A DNA stretch of 42,470 nt. It comes from Oceanospirillum maris DSM 6286. Its GTDB lineage: Bacteria; Pseudomonadota; Gammaproteobacteria; Pseudomonadales; Halomonadaceae. Positions 11,117 through 20,397 of this stretch are shown here, piece by piece. The stretch spans positions 1 to 42,470 of the forward strand of contig NZ_AUGW01000028.1 in NCBI RefSeq assembly GCF_000422865.1. The letters run 5' to 3'. Under the pieces are notes generated by a model. It saw nothing but the letters and a program-made list of their open reading frames with translations, was not told the DNA's origin and made no database searches. Each line of letters opens with the position of its first letter. Position 1 is the stretch's first letter. Position numbers and translations under genes: made by a program.

Positions 11117-12901
11117 TCAGTTCAGGCTGATGTTATTCTCGATCAGCCTGGGCGTAATAAAGATCAGTAATTCTACTTTTTCCTGTGACTTTTCGGAACG
11201 ACGGAATAGAGCCCCTAAAAGTGGTATATCCCCAAGCACAGGTACCTTAAAATTCTGATCAAAGGTTTCAGAGGTGTAAATGCCACCTAAAACAATGGTT
11301 TCTCCATTGTTGACTAAAACCTGAGTTTCGATGGCGTTGGTATCAATAGCCGGTGCGCCATCATACTCTTGATTGCCCAAGGCATCCTGTGTAATTTTGA
11401 GATCCATGATGATGTGTTCATCTGGAGTGATCTGTGGCGTTACTTCAAGCGCTAAAAGAGCATCTTTAAACGCAATTTTTGTTCCGCCAGATGATGACTC
11501 CTCTCGATATGGAATCTGCTTACCTGATTTTATCAGGGCTTTGCGTTTATTAGCCGTAATTACTTTCGGTTGAGAGATAATCTCTCCTTTTCCTTCACTG
11601 GCTAAGGCCGCTAACTCTAGATCAACTAAAATACTGGCGTCAGCATAGCCAAGTGCAAAGGTACCTGTACCAGGATTTATATTGGTATAGGCTCCAGAGC
11701 CTGCTGTCAAATCTACGGCTAAACCGTTGCTTCCAATTGCAGCCGTACCGGCGCTAAGAGACGCATTGCTACTACCTGTCCAGCGAACCCCAAGCTCACG
11801 GCTTAAATTGCTTCTTGCAATCACAATACGGGCTTCAATGAGTACCTGCTGCATAGGAATATCGAGCTTATCGATCAATGCCTTTATGGCCTGTAAGGAG
11901 CTTGGCACATCTTGCAATAAAAGCGTATTGGTTCGCTCATCAACGAGGGCACGGCCTCGCTTAGACAGTAAGCTGTGATGGCCTTCTCTACCATTAATGA
12001 TGGCGGCAATATCATGGGCTTTGGCGTATTTAACTTGAATAAATACGGAGTTAAGGCTGGCAAGGTCACGGCGTTCCTGCTCAGCCATAAGCATTTTTCG
12101 TTCACGCTCTGCTAGCTCATCGACTGGAGCCACCATTAAAACACTATCCAGCTGGCGGCTTGCAAGTCCTTTGCTTTCTATCACCAGATGTAAGGCTTGA
12201 TCCCAAGGTACATGCTTTAATCGTAGTGTTATCGTACCTGTAACGCTGTCACTTGCCACAAGGTTGAGTCCAGCGGTGTCTGCAATAATTTGGAGCACGG
12301 TACGAGTATCAATATTTTGAAAATTCAGGGAGAGTTTTTTACCCGTATAAGGATAGGGTGATGAAGAAGGAGTAGACGACGGAGACAGCGATAGAGGTGG
12401 AAGAGGCGGAGAGTCTACTCCTTGTGGTGTTTGAGTCGCCAGTGATGGGCTTGCTGCGATAATAATATTTACGGTTGAGCCTGTTACGTGAGTTTGAAAA
12501 GAAACTGGATTTTTCAGCGTGATAACCAAACGGGTGCGGTTTCCAGCTTGCACTCCGATAATACCTTGTATTTGAGGGTGATTGTACGGGACTCTATTTT
12601 TAGGCAAATGACTTTTTGTATTAAACAGGTCAACGATGATGCGTGCGGGATGACCTGTTTGATAGCTCTGAACGTTTGATGCTGGATGGCTTAATTGAAG
12701 AGTGATTTTTGTTTGATGGTCTTCCGTGCTCTGTATTTCTACGTGTTCTAAGCTAGATTGACCCTCAGAAGCGGTCTGAGCCAGAGTCTGGGAAGAGAAA
12801 GATAGCACCGTGAGGATAGCTGCGAAAAAAAGGCTAAAGATCGGCGACTGCTGATAGAGGGGCGCAGGGTAGCCCTGTGTATTATTTATCTGTGATTTCA
12901 T
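11117..12901 (-). CDS. pilQ: Type IV pilus secretin PilQ
   Basis: The 594-aa protein forms the outer-membrane pore through which the type IV pilus passes. It has an N-terminal signal peptide (hydrophobic [15 protein letters not shown], likely cleavage after ALA-like TLA near residue 42) and one AMIN peptidoglycan-binding domain (about 50-150). A Ser/Pro-rich linker (about 155-187) leads to the secretin/TonB short N-terminal domain ([22 protein letters not shown]) and an N1/NolW-type domain ([18 protein letters not shown]). The C-terminal secretin barrel ends with [16 protein letters not shown]. It is shorter than the P. aeruginosa protein, with only one AMIN domain visible. Its start overlaps pilP by 20 bp, showing coupling. 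Confidence 0.96.
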   Translation of the reverse strand: MKSQINNTQGYPAPLYQQSPIFSLFFAAILTVLSFSSQTLAQTASEGQSSLEHVEIQSTEDHQTKITLQLSHPASNVQSYQTGHPARIIVDLFNTKSHLPKNRVPYNHPQIQGIIGVQAGNRTRLVITLKNPVSFQTHVTGSTVNIIIAASPSLATQTPQGVDSPPLPPLSLSPSSTPSSSPYPYTGKKLSLNFQNIDTRTVLQIIADTAGLNLVASDSVTGTITLRLKHVPWDQALHLVIESKGLASRQLDSVLMVAPVDELAERERKMLMAEQERRDLASLNSVFIQVKYAKAHDIAAIINGREGHHSLLSKRGRALVDERTNTLLLQDVPSSLQAIKALIDKLDIPMQQVLIEARIVIARSNLSRELGVRWTGSSNASLSAGTAAIGSNGLAVDLTAGSGAYTNINPGTGTFALGYADASILVDLELAALASEGKGEIISQPKVITANKRKALIKSGKQIPYREESSSGGTKIAFKDALLALEVTPQITPDEHIIMDLKITQDALGNQEYDGAPAIDTNAIETQVLVNNGETIVLGGIYTSETFDQNFKVPVLGDIPLLGALFRRSEKSQEKVELLIFITPRLIENNISLN

Positions 12902-13577
12902 CCTTGATCACCATTAATTTAAGCTGTTTTGGGCGCTTAATCCAAACGCCTTGTTCATCCTGAACGCTCTCTTCGATAAAGACTGTATCGCTTTGTATCT
13001 TCGTTACTCTACCAAAGTTCTGCCCTAGATATTGGCCTACAATGACTGTCTTGATATCACCTTGCCCGCTGTCAATGAGCGCGGTAGGGGACGCTTCGTC
13101 AAAATACTGTAGCGTGCCCACTAATATCAGTGTTTCTAACGGTTGATTTTCTAGTGATGTTTTTTCACGGCTATTATCAGATTGCTTGTGTTGTCTAGGA
13201 TGTTTGTTCGATGCAGGTTTTTCGTGGGATATTGATGGCTTGGTCGGCTCTGGATGTTTGGCGATGGAGGGAGGTGCTAATACCTCCGGGTCAAAGCTGA
13301 AGGGGTCTCGCAGATGCTTGCTTGTATAGGTTTGCCTATCTTGACGCAGCCTTTCCGGTAGCGATTCTATTTGGCCTGATGGGCGAAGACGTATGTCGGC
13401 CAGTCTTTTTTCTAGCGATGCGTTTGGCGTATCGCTTTTCCCGATACCCCCATTATTTATATCGCTACTGCTTATATCATGATTATCACTGTTACAGCCG
13501 CTCAACAACAAGAGGAGGCTGATAGATGCATAATAAGCTATCGTGGATGTTATCACGGAGAGTTGTTGTCTAATCAT
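12882..13577 (-). CDS. pilP: Type IV pilus lipoprotein PilP
   Basis: The 231-aa protein begins with a lipoprotein signal (hydrophobic ISLLLLLSGC, lipidated Cys28) and then a disordered, polar region. The conserved beta-domain (about 145-225) shows LILVGTLQYFDEASPTALID and the YLGQNFGRVTKI segment. PilP anchors the inner-membrane PilM-N-O assembly to PilQ. It overlaps pilQ at its 3' end and follows pilO by 2 bp. It is somewhat longer than common PilP, because of the Ser/Lys/His-rich linker at about residues 100-140. Confidence 0.94.
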   Translation of the reverse strand: MIRQQLSVITSTIAYYASISLLLLLSGCNSDNHDISSSDINNGGIGKSDTPNASLEKRLADIRLRPSGQIESLPERLRQDRQTYTSKHLRDPFSFDPEVLAPPSIAKHPEPTKPSISHEKPASNKHPRQHKQSDNSREKTSLENQPLETLILVGTLQYFDEASPTALIDSGQGDIKTVIVGQYLGQNFGRVTKIQSDTVFIEESVQDEQGVWIKRPKQLKLMVIKDEITDK

Positions 13578-13579
13578 TA

Positions 13580-14317
13580 TTATTGGCCCTCGGGTTTGTG
13601 GTTTGGATCTGTTTCGAGGGAAGGGCCGTTGAGATGCCGATGGTACGTGGTTGCTTCAACAATCAGTCTTAGTTGCTGATCACTGGGTTCTAGGGTGAAG
13701 TCGCCCAGGGTAACGATGCGCTCAAATTGATTGAGGGCAGCAAGGAAGAGCCCTAGGTTATGATAGTGACCGCTAATGGTTAATGTGAAAGGCTGGGTGC
13801 TATATTTTTCCAGTGTTTGTTCAGGTTTAAGCTTTAGGCTATGGAGTAGCACATGATGCTGTTGGGCTTTTTCTCCGATGTGCTCGATAAGCTCTGGAAT
13901 GGATTTATTGACGGGAAGCTGAGGGGTAAGTCTAGAGATTTCCTGCTGAAGAGTGAGTAGTTGCTGTCGATAAGCCGGTAGGTTCGCCCCTTGAAAGGCT
14001 TTTTTCTCATAGACCTGGATTAGGTCTGGCTCTTGCTGCTGGATTGAATTAAGGCTTGTTAGCTCTGGCTGTAGGTAGAAAAAATAACCGCTAATTAAGG
14101 TGATGAGTAATGTGAAACCATAGATAGCAACTCTACCTAGTGGTGGCCAAGAGCCAGCATCTTTTATATCTATTTCGCTCAGGTCTATTTTTCTTAGCTT
14201 TATTTCACTTAGACTTATTTTCCCTAAGTCTATTTTGCTTGAACTTGCCTGTAAGCGCATTGATAGCCGCGATAGCCCTTTTGATGGCTTTGTCGGGTTG
14301 GTAGACGATTTATTCAT
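13580..14317 (-). CDS. pilO: Type IV pilus alignment protein PilO
   Basis: The 245-aa inner-membrane protein has a cytoplasmic tail, one membrane segment (about 62-84, GRVAIYGFTLLITLISGYFFYL), a periplasmic coiled coil (about 85-135) and a ferredoxin-like domain. It pairs with PilN. The tail contains the family-like KIDLSEIDIKDAGSWP segment just before the membrane. This is preceded by extra copies, giving five consecutive pentapeptides of form [SGR]-[KE]-I-x-[LI] at residues 27-51. It overlaps pilN by 4 bp (ATGA type). The tail expansion is the unusual feature; the rest looks intact. Confidence 0.94.
   Translation of the reverse strand: MNKSSTNPTKPSKGLSRLSMRLQASSSKIDLGKISLSEIKLRKIDLSEIDIKDAGSWPPLGRVAIYGFTLLITLISGYFFYLQPELTSLNSIQQQEPDLIQVYEKKAFQGANLPAYRQQLLTLQQEISRLTPQLPVNKSIPELIEHIGEKAQQHHVLLHSLKLKPEQTLEKYSTQPFTLTISGHYHNLGLFLAALNQFERIVTLGDFTLEPSDQQLRLIVEATTYHRHLNGPSLETDPNHKPEGQ
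14165..14239 (-). repeat. Five tandem 15-bp repeats inside pilO
   Basis: Five consecutive 15-bp units encode SKIDL, GKISL, SEIKL, RKIDL and SEIDI. Units are degenerate but keep AAATA or GAAATA at the same place and the same reading frame. This is an in-frame array in the cytoplasmic tail of PilO. Confidence 0.85.
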
Positions 14318-14877
14318 AGCGCCCCCTGCTCTTTTTGAGATGAAGCTATTTGCTGAAGCTGAAGAATAAAATGATTAAAGTTTTGATGGCTTGGGCTGGC
14401 GCTGACATCGGTTAATGTTGGATCGTGCAAGCCTTCTATATGAGCGAGTTTGCGCATCAGTTCTGATATCTGCTGGTTGCTTTGAGCTTCTCCTTCAACA
14501 AATAGTACTCGGCCTTGTTGTTGTATTTTTTTTAGGTAGATACTAGAGGGTATTATCTGAGGAATCTTATTGAAAATCTGTACGATATAACCTCGGTCAG
14601 CCTGTAGGGTATCAAGGGTGTTGATCCAGTCGAGTAACTGCTCTCGCTTTTTTTGCAATGCACGAACATCTTGGATTTCACCATCGAGCTGAGCTATATG
14701 GTTTTTAATGAGAGTATTGCGAGCGCTTTGTAGGCTTTGTTGATGGTGAATAAACTGCCCTGAAATAATCAGCAGTATGATGCCTGTGAGCACCGACAAG
14801 AGAACCCGCTGCAGAAACTCTTTTTGGCATTGTTGGCGATGTTCCTCTCGCCAAGGGAGCAAGTTAATCCGTGGCAT
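14314..14877 (-). CDS. pilN: Type IV pilus assembly protein PilN
   Basis: The 187-aa protein has the typical short cytoplasmic N-terminus (MPRINLLPWREEHR), whose INLLPWR motif docks into PilM. One membrane helix follows (about 25-45), then a periplasmic coiled coil (about 46-90) and a small alpha/beta domain. It forms heterodimers with PilO. The start overlaps the 3' end of pilM by 14 bp and the stop overlaps pilO by 4 bp, so the three are tightly coupled. Confidence 0.96.
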   Translation of the reverse strand: MPRINLLPWREEHRQQCQKEFLQRVLLSVLTGIILLIISGQFIHHQQSLQSARNTLIKNHIAQLDGEIQDVRALQKKREQLLDWINTLDTLQADRGYIVQIFNKIPQIIPSSIYLKKIQQQGRVLFVEGEAQSNQQISELMRKLAHIEGLHDPTLTDVSASPSHQNFNHFILQLQQIASSQKEQGAL

Positions 14878-15973
14878 TGTTGAACCCTCTCATGGCTAAG
14901 CCAAAGGCAGTCATCAGAGCTGGAGCGTCATGGTCTAGTGCGGCTCTATTGATTCGATCATTAATTGACGCGATAACAAAAGGGTTGGCCACTGAGGTTG
15001 GGGTTTTTAGGTGCGTTTGTAATGTTGATGCGAGCCCCTCCGTTGATGAGCTGCCCCCTGTTAGTAGTATATAGTCGATGTGGCGATGGCGGGGTGATGA
15101 GTAAAGACGGTAGGCTGTTGATGAATAAAATAGCTGCAGTGCACGATTAATTTGCTGCTGCGCTGTCTGTTGAAATGGTTGAAGGACCTCCCGTGGCAAC
15201 CCTCCTTTTTTCTTTGCGGTTTCAGCGGCAGCATAGGAAATATTAAAGTGCTGCATTATTCCGTCGGTGAGCTGTTTTCCGCCAAAGATTTGATCCCTAG
15301 AGTAGATCGTCTCATCTCTGTGTAACACGCTTAAGTTTGTCAGGGCTGCGCCGATATCGACCACTGCGATTAAAGGGTCTGCTGCCTCAAGGTTTAAATG
15401 AGGACGAAGTAATGATACGGCTCTCTCAATGGCGTAGTTCTCCACGTCGATTATCTTCGGTGATAGCCCTCCATGCTCCAAGGCGCTCTGTAAATGCTCA
15501 ACGGTTTCAAGCCGACAGGCAACGAGTAAAACGTCTTGTTTTTTGGGATTATCCGCTACAGGTTTGACGGGCTCTGTTGAAGGGCTTATAACCTCAAAGT
15601 CGATGGCGACTTCATTGATGGGAATGGTTATAAATTGGTCGGCTTCGACGATGATCTGAGCTTCCATCTCTGAAGGTGAGAGACTGGCGTTCATTTGGAT
15701 TTTTCGAGTAATAACGGATGCCCCAGAGACAGCCGTAATAGTATTGCGAGTACTCGGTTGTATATGTTCAATCATAAGGCGAATGGTTTCGCCGACCTGC
15801 ACAGGGTCTTGAACTTTGCGTTCAACAACCGCTTGATCAGGCAGGGAGGCAATAGCATAGGTCTCAATTTGAACCCGGCTATTAAAATAACTGAGCTCTA
15901 ATAATTTGACCGATGAGCTGCTGATATCCAACCCAAGCATATGAGTTTTTCTGCTGCGAAAGAGGCTAAACAA
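14864..15973 (-). CDS. pilM: Type IV pilus actin-like protein PilM
   Basis: The 369-aa cytoplasmic protein belongs to the actin/FtsA ATPase superfamily. Visible motifs are the first phosphate loop (LGLDISSSSVKLLEL), the second (VVDIGAALTNLSVL) and the adenosine motif (LLTGGSSSTEGL). It binds the N-terminal tail of PilN on the inner face of the membrane. It is first in pilMNOPQ and is transcribed divergently from mrcA, the conserved order in Pseudomonas-like bacteria. Confidence 0.97.
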   Translation of the reverse strand: MFSLFRSRKTHMLGLDISSSSVKLLELSYFNSRVQIETYAIASLPDQAVVERKVQDPVQVGETIRLMIEHIQPSTRNTITAVSGASVITRKIQMNASLSPSEMEAQIIVEADQFITIPINEVAIDFEVISPSTEPVKPVADNPKKQDVLLVACRLETVEHLQSALEHGGLSPKIIDVENYAIERAVSLLRPHLNLEAADPLIAVVDIGAALTNLSVLHRDETIYSRDQIFGGKQLTDGIMQHFNISYAAAETAKKKGGLPREVLQPFQQTAQQQINRALQLFYSSTAYRLYSSPRHRHIDYILLTGGSSSTEGLASTLQTHLKTPTSVANPFVIASINDRINRAALDHDAPALMTAFGLAMRGFNNATD

Positions 15974-16175
15974 AGGCGCAATCCTTGTGACTTTTGTTTC
16001 GTATCACTGCATGTGGTTTTAGGTGTTGTGACCTTTATTATCCTGCCGGTACAGATCTCTGGTTCGTGGTCAGGTAAAGGCCCTTATGCTGTGCCCTATT
16101 AATGGGCGTATAAAAATAGAGTAGTGCTATCGATGACTGTCGCATAGATAAATCTTTCCAAATCAAGCTATGCCA

Positions 16176-16206
16176 TTGGAATATCGAGACTCACCCTGCC
16201 TATAAT
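16176..16206 (+). promoter_or_regulatory. Probable mrcA promoter
   Basis: A perfect -10 hexamer TATAAT (16201-16206) has TTGGAA (16176-16181) upstream with a rather long 19-bp spacer. Transcription would start near 16213, about 110 nt before the preferred mrcA ATG. The perfect -10 is the main support. Confidence 0.5.
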
Positions 16207-16263
16207 GACAGCTTTGCTGTAAAAAGTGCAGCTTGGTGGACGAGTGTCGCTCACCTAGTCAGT

Positions 16264-16305
16264 GTAGTCTGATTGATGATAGTAAGCGTAGTTTGATTGA
16301 TGATA
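16264..16305 (+). repeat. 24-bp-period direct repeat before mrcA
   Basis: GTAGTCTGATTGATGATA (16264-16281) recurs as GTAGTTTGATTGATGATA (16288-16305), 17 of 18 identical. It lies in the mrcA leader. If translated from the TTG at 16233 it would give SLIDD twice. Confidence 0.85.
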
Positions 16306-16322
16306 AGGGAAATGGCTTCTCC

Positions 16323-18839
16323 ATGGGTGCAATAAAAGGTTTTTTTAAGTGGTTTATCTACTTGCTTGTTGGTGGTGTCGCATTTGGCGTGGCCGTTTCA
16401 TATAGTGTTGTACTTTATTTAGGACCTCAACTTCCTGATATTGAGCAGCTAAGAAATATTCAGCTACAAACGCCTTTACGCATTTATACTCGCGATGAAA
16501 AACTGGTGGCTGAGTTTGGTGAAAAGCGCCGAACTGCGGTGAGCTATGAACAGATACCTCCGTATTTTATTCAGGCTATTTTGGCAGCAGAAGATACGAA
16601 TTTTTATAATCACTCAGGTATTGATATCAAAGGCTTAGCGCGGGCGTTTGTACAGTTGGCTCAGTCGGGAAGTATTCAGTCTGGCGGCAGTACCATCACC
16701 ATGCAGGTTGCCCGTAACTACCTTTTAACGCTTGATCAAACATTCACGCGAAAGTTTAAAGAGATTATTCTCTCTTTGCAGATGGAGAAAATTCTCAATA
16801 AAGAAGAGATTATGGAGCTGTACGTCAATAAAATTTATCTGGGTAATCGAGCCTACGGTATTGATGCAGCAGCAGAAGTTTATTATGGCAAAGAGTTGAA
16901 AGAGCTTAGTCTTGCTCAGCTCGCGATGATCGCTGGTCTTCCTAAGGCTCCTTCTCGGTATAACCCTATTATTAACCCCCGTCGTGCCCTGTTACGTCGA
17001 AACTGGATTGTGCATCGCATGTTTAGTTTGGGCATGATTGACGAACAAACCTACCAGATTGCTGTACGCGAACCGATTACTGCACGTTACCACGGCTTAA
17101 AACCAGAGGTTGATTCTCCTTATGTGGCGGAAATGGTGCGGGCAGAAGTTGCTGATAAACTTGGCGAAGACCTTTACACCGCAGGGTATCGTGTTTATAC
17201 GACACTGGACTCAAAGGCTCAATTAGCTGCTAACGATGCCCTTGTCAAAGGTCTACTTGCTTACGATAAGCGCCACGGCTGGAGAGGCTCTGTACAACGG
17301 GATATTCCTGCAATGCTTGAGAGTGATGATCCAGAAAATCTATCGCTAGAAGGTGAGCTGGATCTTGGTATTGATGCGGAGCTTGATGAAACAGGCGCAC
17401 CGATCATTAGTGAGGATACTAGTAACTGGCAAAAAGTGCTGCGTTCCACGCCAACCTATGGTGACCTGAAGCCTGTTGTTGTTTCAACGGCAGAAGAACG
17501 TTTTCTTCAAGTCGTCACTGAAGATGGCTCTTATATTGAAGTGTCGTGGGATAACGTTACTTGGGCTAAACCCTATCATAATATTTATTGGAAAGGCCCA
17601 AGCTTGAAAGCAACATCAGACATTTTGAAGCGAGGGGATTTAGTTTATATCGAACCGCTTGGTGATGGCTGGCAGCTTTCTCAGGTACCGAATATTCAGG
17701 GCGCATTTGTTTCGCTATCCCCTGAGGATGGTCGTGTATTGGCGCTCATCGGAGGCTTTAACTTCTATCAGAATAAGTTCAACCGAGCTTATCAAGGTGC
17801 CCGCCAGGCTGGATCTATTTTCAAGCCTTTGGTTTACACCGCGGCTCTAGAAAGTGGTTTTACTGCGGCAAGTATCATCAATGATGCGCCGGTGGTTTTT
17901 AACGATAAAGGCTTAGAGTCAACATGGCGGCCGAGTAACTCAAGCGGTAAGTTTTACGGCCCAACCCGCCTGCGACATGCGCTTTATAAGTCTCGAAACT
18001 TAGTTTCAATTCGGATTTTGCGCTCCATTGGTATTTCTAATGCTATTCGCTTTGCAGAAAAATTTGGACTGGATGCCAATAAACTACCCCGAGACCTTTC
18101 GTTGGCGCTAGGGAGTGCGGCGCTATCGCCTTATCAAATGGCGATGGTCTATGCCGTGATCGCTAACGGCGGCCATAAGGTGAGCCCTTATTTTATTGAT
18201 CGCATAGAAAATAGTGACGGTGAGGTACTCTTCCAAGCAGAACCTCTAAGGGTTTGCCGTGATTGCAATGCAACAGATGAGCGCGTACAGGTAGAGGGTC
18301 GTACTTACCGTGTTGCACCGCGTATTGCCGATGAGCGCAGTATTTATATCATGCAGACCATGCTTAAAGATGTTATCAAACAAGGTACAGGGCGTAAGGC
18401 AAAATCCTTAGGACGCTCAGATATTGCGGGTAAAACTGGCACAACCAACGAACAGAAAGATGCTTGGTTCTCAGGCTTTAATCAGGATGTGGTTGCTGCA
18501 ACATGGGTTGGCTTCGATCAGCCTCGTACCATTGGTGAGTACGGCAGTAAGGCTGCACTACCTATCTGGGTTGATTTTATGGATGAATTTCTAGCCGGTA
18601 AGCCTGAGAGCAGTATGCCTCAGCCACCAGGGCTGGTAACGGTAAGGATTGATCCAGAGACGGGTAAACGCGCAAGGCCAGGCCAGACCGATGCATTATT
18701 TGAAGTGTTTCGTGTCGAGAATGTACCGCAAGAAGAGTTTGTTGCACCAACGGCCAGCCCTTCCGATCAGTCTGAAAGTGATTCAGGGCTTCCGGTTTCA
18801 CCCTCTGACGACGCTATAGCCCCAGAGGCTTTGTTCTAA
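16323..18839 (+). CDS. mrcA: Penicillin-binding protein 1A
   Basis: The 838-aa bifunctional peptidoglycan synthase has a short cytoplasmic tail and one membrane anchor (about 8-33). The GT51 glycosyltransferase follows, with the catalytic Glu in AAEDTNFYNHSG (Glu90) and the GGSTITMQVARN motif. An OB-like insert (about 290-450) and a penicillin-binding transpeptidase complete it. The transpeptidase shows the SxxK box in AGSIFKPLVY, an S-x-N box in KSRN and KTGT in AGKTGTTNEQKDAWFSG. I chose ATG 16323 (MGAIKGFFKW) because PBP1A proteins start a few residues before the membrane helix and an AAGGGA lies 12 nt upstream. An in-frame TTG at 16233 would add 30 repeat-derived residues unlike the family. 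It is divergent from pilM and followed by a strong terminator. Confidence 0.95.
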   Translation: MGAIKGFFKWFIYLLVGGVAFGVAVSYSVVLYLGPQLPDIEQLRNIQLQTPLRIYTRDEKLVAEFGEKRRTAVSYEQIPPYFIQAILAAEDTNFYNHSGIDIKGLARAFVQLAQSGSIQSGGSTITMQVARNYLLTLDQTFTRKFKEIILSLQMEKILNKEEIMELYVNKIYLGNRAYGIDAAAEVYYGKELKELSLAQLAMIAGLPKAPSRYNPIINPRRALLRRNWIVHRMFSLGMIDEQTYQIAVREPITARYHGLKPEVDSPYVAEMVRAEVADKLGEDLYTAGYRVYTTLDSKAQLAANDALVKGLLAYDKRHGWRGSVQRDIPAMLESDDPENLSLEGELDLGIDAELDETGAPIISEDTSNWQKVLRSTPTYGDLKPVVVSTAEERFLQVVTEDGSYIEVSWDNVTWAKPYHNIYWKGPSLKATSDILKRGDLVYIEPLGDGWQLSQVPNIQGAFVSLSPEDGRVLALIGGFNFYQNKFNRAYQGARQAGSIFKPLVYTAALESGFTAASIINDAPVVFNDKGLESTWRPSNSSGKFYGPTRLRHALYKSRNLVSIRILRSIGISNAIRFAEKFGLDANKLPRDLSLALGSAALSPYQMAMVYAVIANGGHKVSPYFIDRIENSDGEVLFQAEPLRVCRDCNATDERVQVEGRTYRVAPRIADERSIYIMQTMLKDVIKQGTGRKAKSLGRSDIAGKTGTTNEQKDAWFSGFNQDVVAATWVGFDQPRTIGEYGSKAALPIWVDFMDEFLAGKPESSMPQPPGLVTVRIDPETGKRARPGQTDALFEVFRVENVPQEEFVAPTASPSDQSESDSGLPVSPSDDAIAPEALF

Positions 18840-18852
18840 TAAGCCATTAACG

Positions 18853-18885
18853 AAAAACGGCACCCTTGTGAGGTGCCGTTTTTTT
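18853..18885 (+). terminator. Terminator of mrcA
   Basis: AAAAACGGCACC and GGTGCCGTTTTT form a perfect 12-bp hairpin with a 7-nt loop and a T run. The A run on the other side means it could also act for minus-strand transcripts. Confidence 0.93.
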
Positions 18886-18922
18886 GTGCCGGAACAAATG
18901 TCGATAGGACATTTTCAAGCTT

Positions 18923-18949
18923 AAAAGCATCTGAATATCAGGTGCTTTA
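18923..18949 (-). terminator. Probable terminator of the malic enzyme gene
   Basis: AAAGCATCTG and CAGGTGCTTT (one G-U) pair around a 5-nt loop, with four T at the 3' side on the minus strand. It lies 15 bp past the malic enzyme stop. Confidence 0.6.
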
Positions 18950-18963
18950 TTTTATAAGCTGTC

Positions 18964-20208
18964 TTACAGAGGGTAGTGCTCTGGGTATGGCAGGCGAGCA
19001 ACACCAGAATCTACCGCAGCTTTAGCAACCGCAGCAGATACCGCGCCTAATAGACGTGAATCAGTTGGCTTCGGAATGATATAGTCTGTGCCGAACTCAA
19101 GTTTGATGCCGTCATAGGCGTCGATAACTTCCTGAGTAACAGGCTCTTTCGCTAGGTCTTTGATCGCATGAGCTGCGGCAATTTTCATCTCTTCGTTAAT
19201 ACGGCTGGCGCGAACATCTAATGCACCACGGAAGATGAATGGGAAGCCCAGTACATTGTTTACTTGGTTTGGATAGTCTGAGCGACCTGTTGCCATGATT
19301 AGATCGTCACGAGTGGCGTTTGCCAAGGCTGGATCGATTTCAGGATCAGGGTTAGAACAAGCAAATACGATTGGCTTAGGTGCCATTTTCGCTAGTTGAT
19401 CTGCTGCCAGTAGATTCGGGCCAGATAGGCCAACAAATACGTCGGCACCATCGATGGCATCATCTAGGGTACGCTTGTCAGTATCGTTAGCGAACATCGC
19501 TTTGTATTGGTTAAGATCATCACGACCTGTATGAATGACGCCTTTACGGTCAACCATATAGATATTTTCGATCTTAGCACCACAGCTAATCAGAAGCTTC
19601 ATACAGGCAACGGCTGCTGCACCGGCGCCAAGACATACAATTTTAGCTTCTTCAATTTTCTTACCTTGAATTTCCAAGGCATTCAGCATGCCGGCTGCCG
19701 TTACGATAGCCGTACCGTGCTGGTCATCATGGAAGACAGGAATGTCGCACTGTTCGATTAGTGCACGCTCAATCTCAAAGCACTCAGGTGCTTTGATGTC
19801 TTCCAGGTTAATACCGCCCCAAGTATCGGCAATGCGAGCAACGGTATCAATGAAAGCCTGTGGGCTCTCTGCATTAATTTCGATATCGACAGAATTAATA
19901 TCTGCGAAACGCTTAAATAGAAGGCTTTTACCTTCCATTACAGGCTTGCTGGCTAGAGGACCTAAGTTACCTAGACCCAGAATCGCGGTGCCATCAGAGA
20001 TAACCGCTACTAGATTGCCTTTACCCGTGTAGCGGTAGGCATTCTCAGGATCTTTTGCGATTTCACGCACAGGCTCAGCAACGCCTGGGCTGTAGGCCAA
20101 AGATAGGTCGCGCGCGGTTTCCGCTGGCTTGGTGATTTCTACACTTAATTTGCCCGGAATTGGATTGGCATGGTAGTCCAGCGCAGCTTTTTTCATTTCA
20201 TCTGACAT
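18964..20208 (-). CDS. maeB: Malic enzyme, short form (oxaloacetate-decarboxylating)
   Basis: The 414-aa cytoplasmic enzyme oxidatively decarboxylates malate to pyruvate and CO2. Landmarks are the N-terminal SLAYSPGVAEP, the metal and substrate residues in NLEDIKAPECFEIE and PVFHDDQHGTAIV, the nucleotide-binding loop CLGAGAAAVACMKLL, and VFACSNPDPEI and GRSDYPNQVNNVLGFP. It ends after the catalytic domains. The C-terminal phosphotransacetylase-like extension of the long MaeB form is absent, as in the Pseudomonas-type protein. Whether it uses NADP or NAD cannot be read safely. The gene is single, between mrcA and rpmE, in the order known from Pseudomonas. Confidence 0.93.
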   Translation of the reverse strand: MSDEMKKAALDYHANPIPGKLSVEITKPAETARDLSLAYSPGVAEPVREIAKDPENAYRYTGKGNLVAVISDGTAILGLGNLGPLASKPVMEGKSLLFKRFADINSVDIEINAESPQAFIDTVARIADTWGGINLEDIKAPECFEIERALIEQCDIPVFHDDQHGTAIVTAAGMLNALEIQGKKIEEAKIVCLGAGAAAVACMKLLISCGAKIENIYMVDRKGVIHTGRDDLNQYKAMFANDTDKRTLDDAIDGADVFVGLSGPNLLAADQLAKMAPKPIVFACSNPDPEIDPALANATRDDLIMATGRSDYPNQVNNVLGFPFIFRGALDVRASRINEEMKIAAAHAIKDLAKEPVTQEVIDAYDGIKLEFGTDYIIPKPTDSRLLGAVSAAVAKAAVDSGVARLPYPEHYPL

Positions 20209-20397
20209 TTTTTTAGTTCCGGTTGTTTAGGGTTTAGCACTTTAGAGGATATAGAAAAAAAACCAGCCGAACAAGATGGGCATTAAACAAAAGTCAAAGA
20301 ACTTTTTTTACAAAAAAGCGGCTTTTTTATGAGTAAAAACACTATCTAAATCAGCATGTTGTAATTTGACTACTGTTGTTTTTCGGCGAGATGTAAG

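Larger units (their letters stand above)
15974..16322. other. pilM-mrcA divergent intergenic region
   Basis: This roughly 350-bp region separates two divergent operons. It contains a clear sigma-70-like element toward mrcA (16176-16206) and a 24-bp-period direct repeat (16264-16305). A GATAAT hexamer on the minus strand (16037-16042) could serve pilM, but no good -35 accompanies it. An open frame runs in phase into mrcA from a TTG at 16233, but it is probably not translated. Confidence 0.6.

Noticed and set aside
10884-11258. 124-codon plus-strand frame over aroK and pilQ ends
   Set aside because: It is antisense to two well-identified genes and has no recognisable domain.
14165-14239. CRISPR-like or mobile repeat reading of the pilO array
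   Set aside because: Units are contiguous without spacers, lie in frame inside a gene and differ from the other repeats in the window.
16233-16322. Longer mrcA start at TTG 16233
   Set aside because: The extra residues come from a short repeat and do not resemble the PBP1A N-terminus; ATG 16323 leads straight into the membrane anchor.
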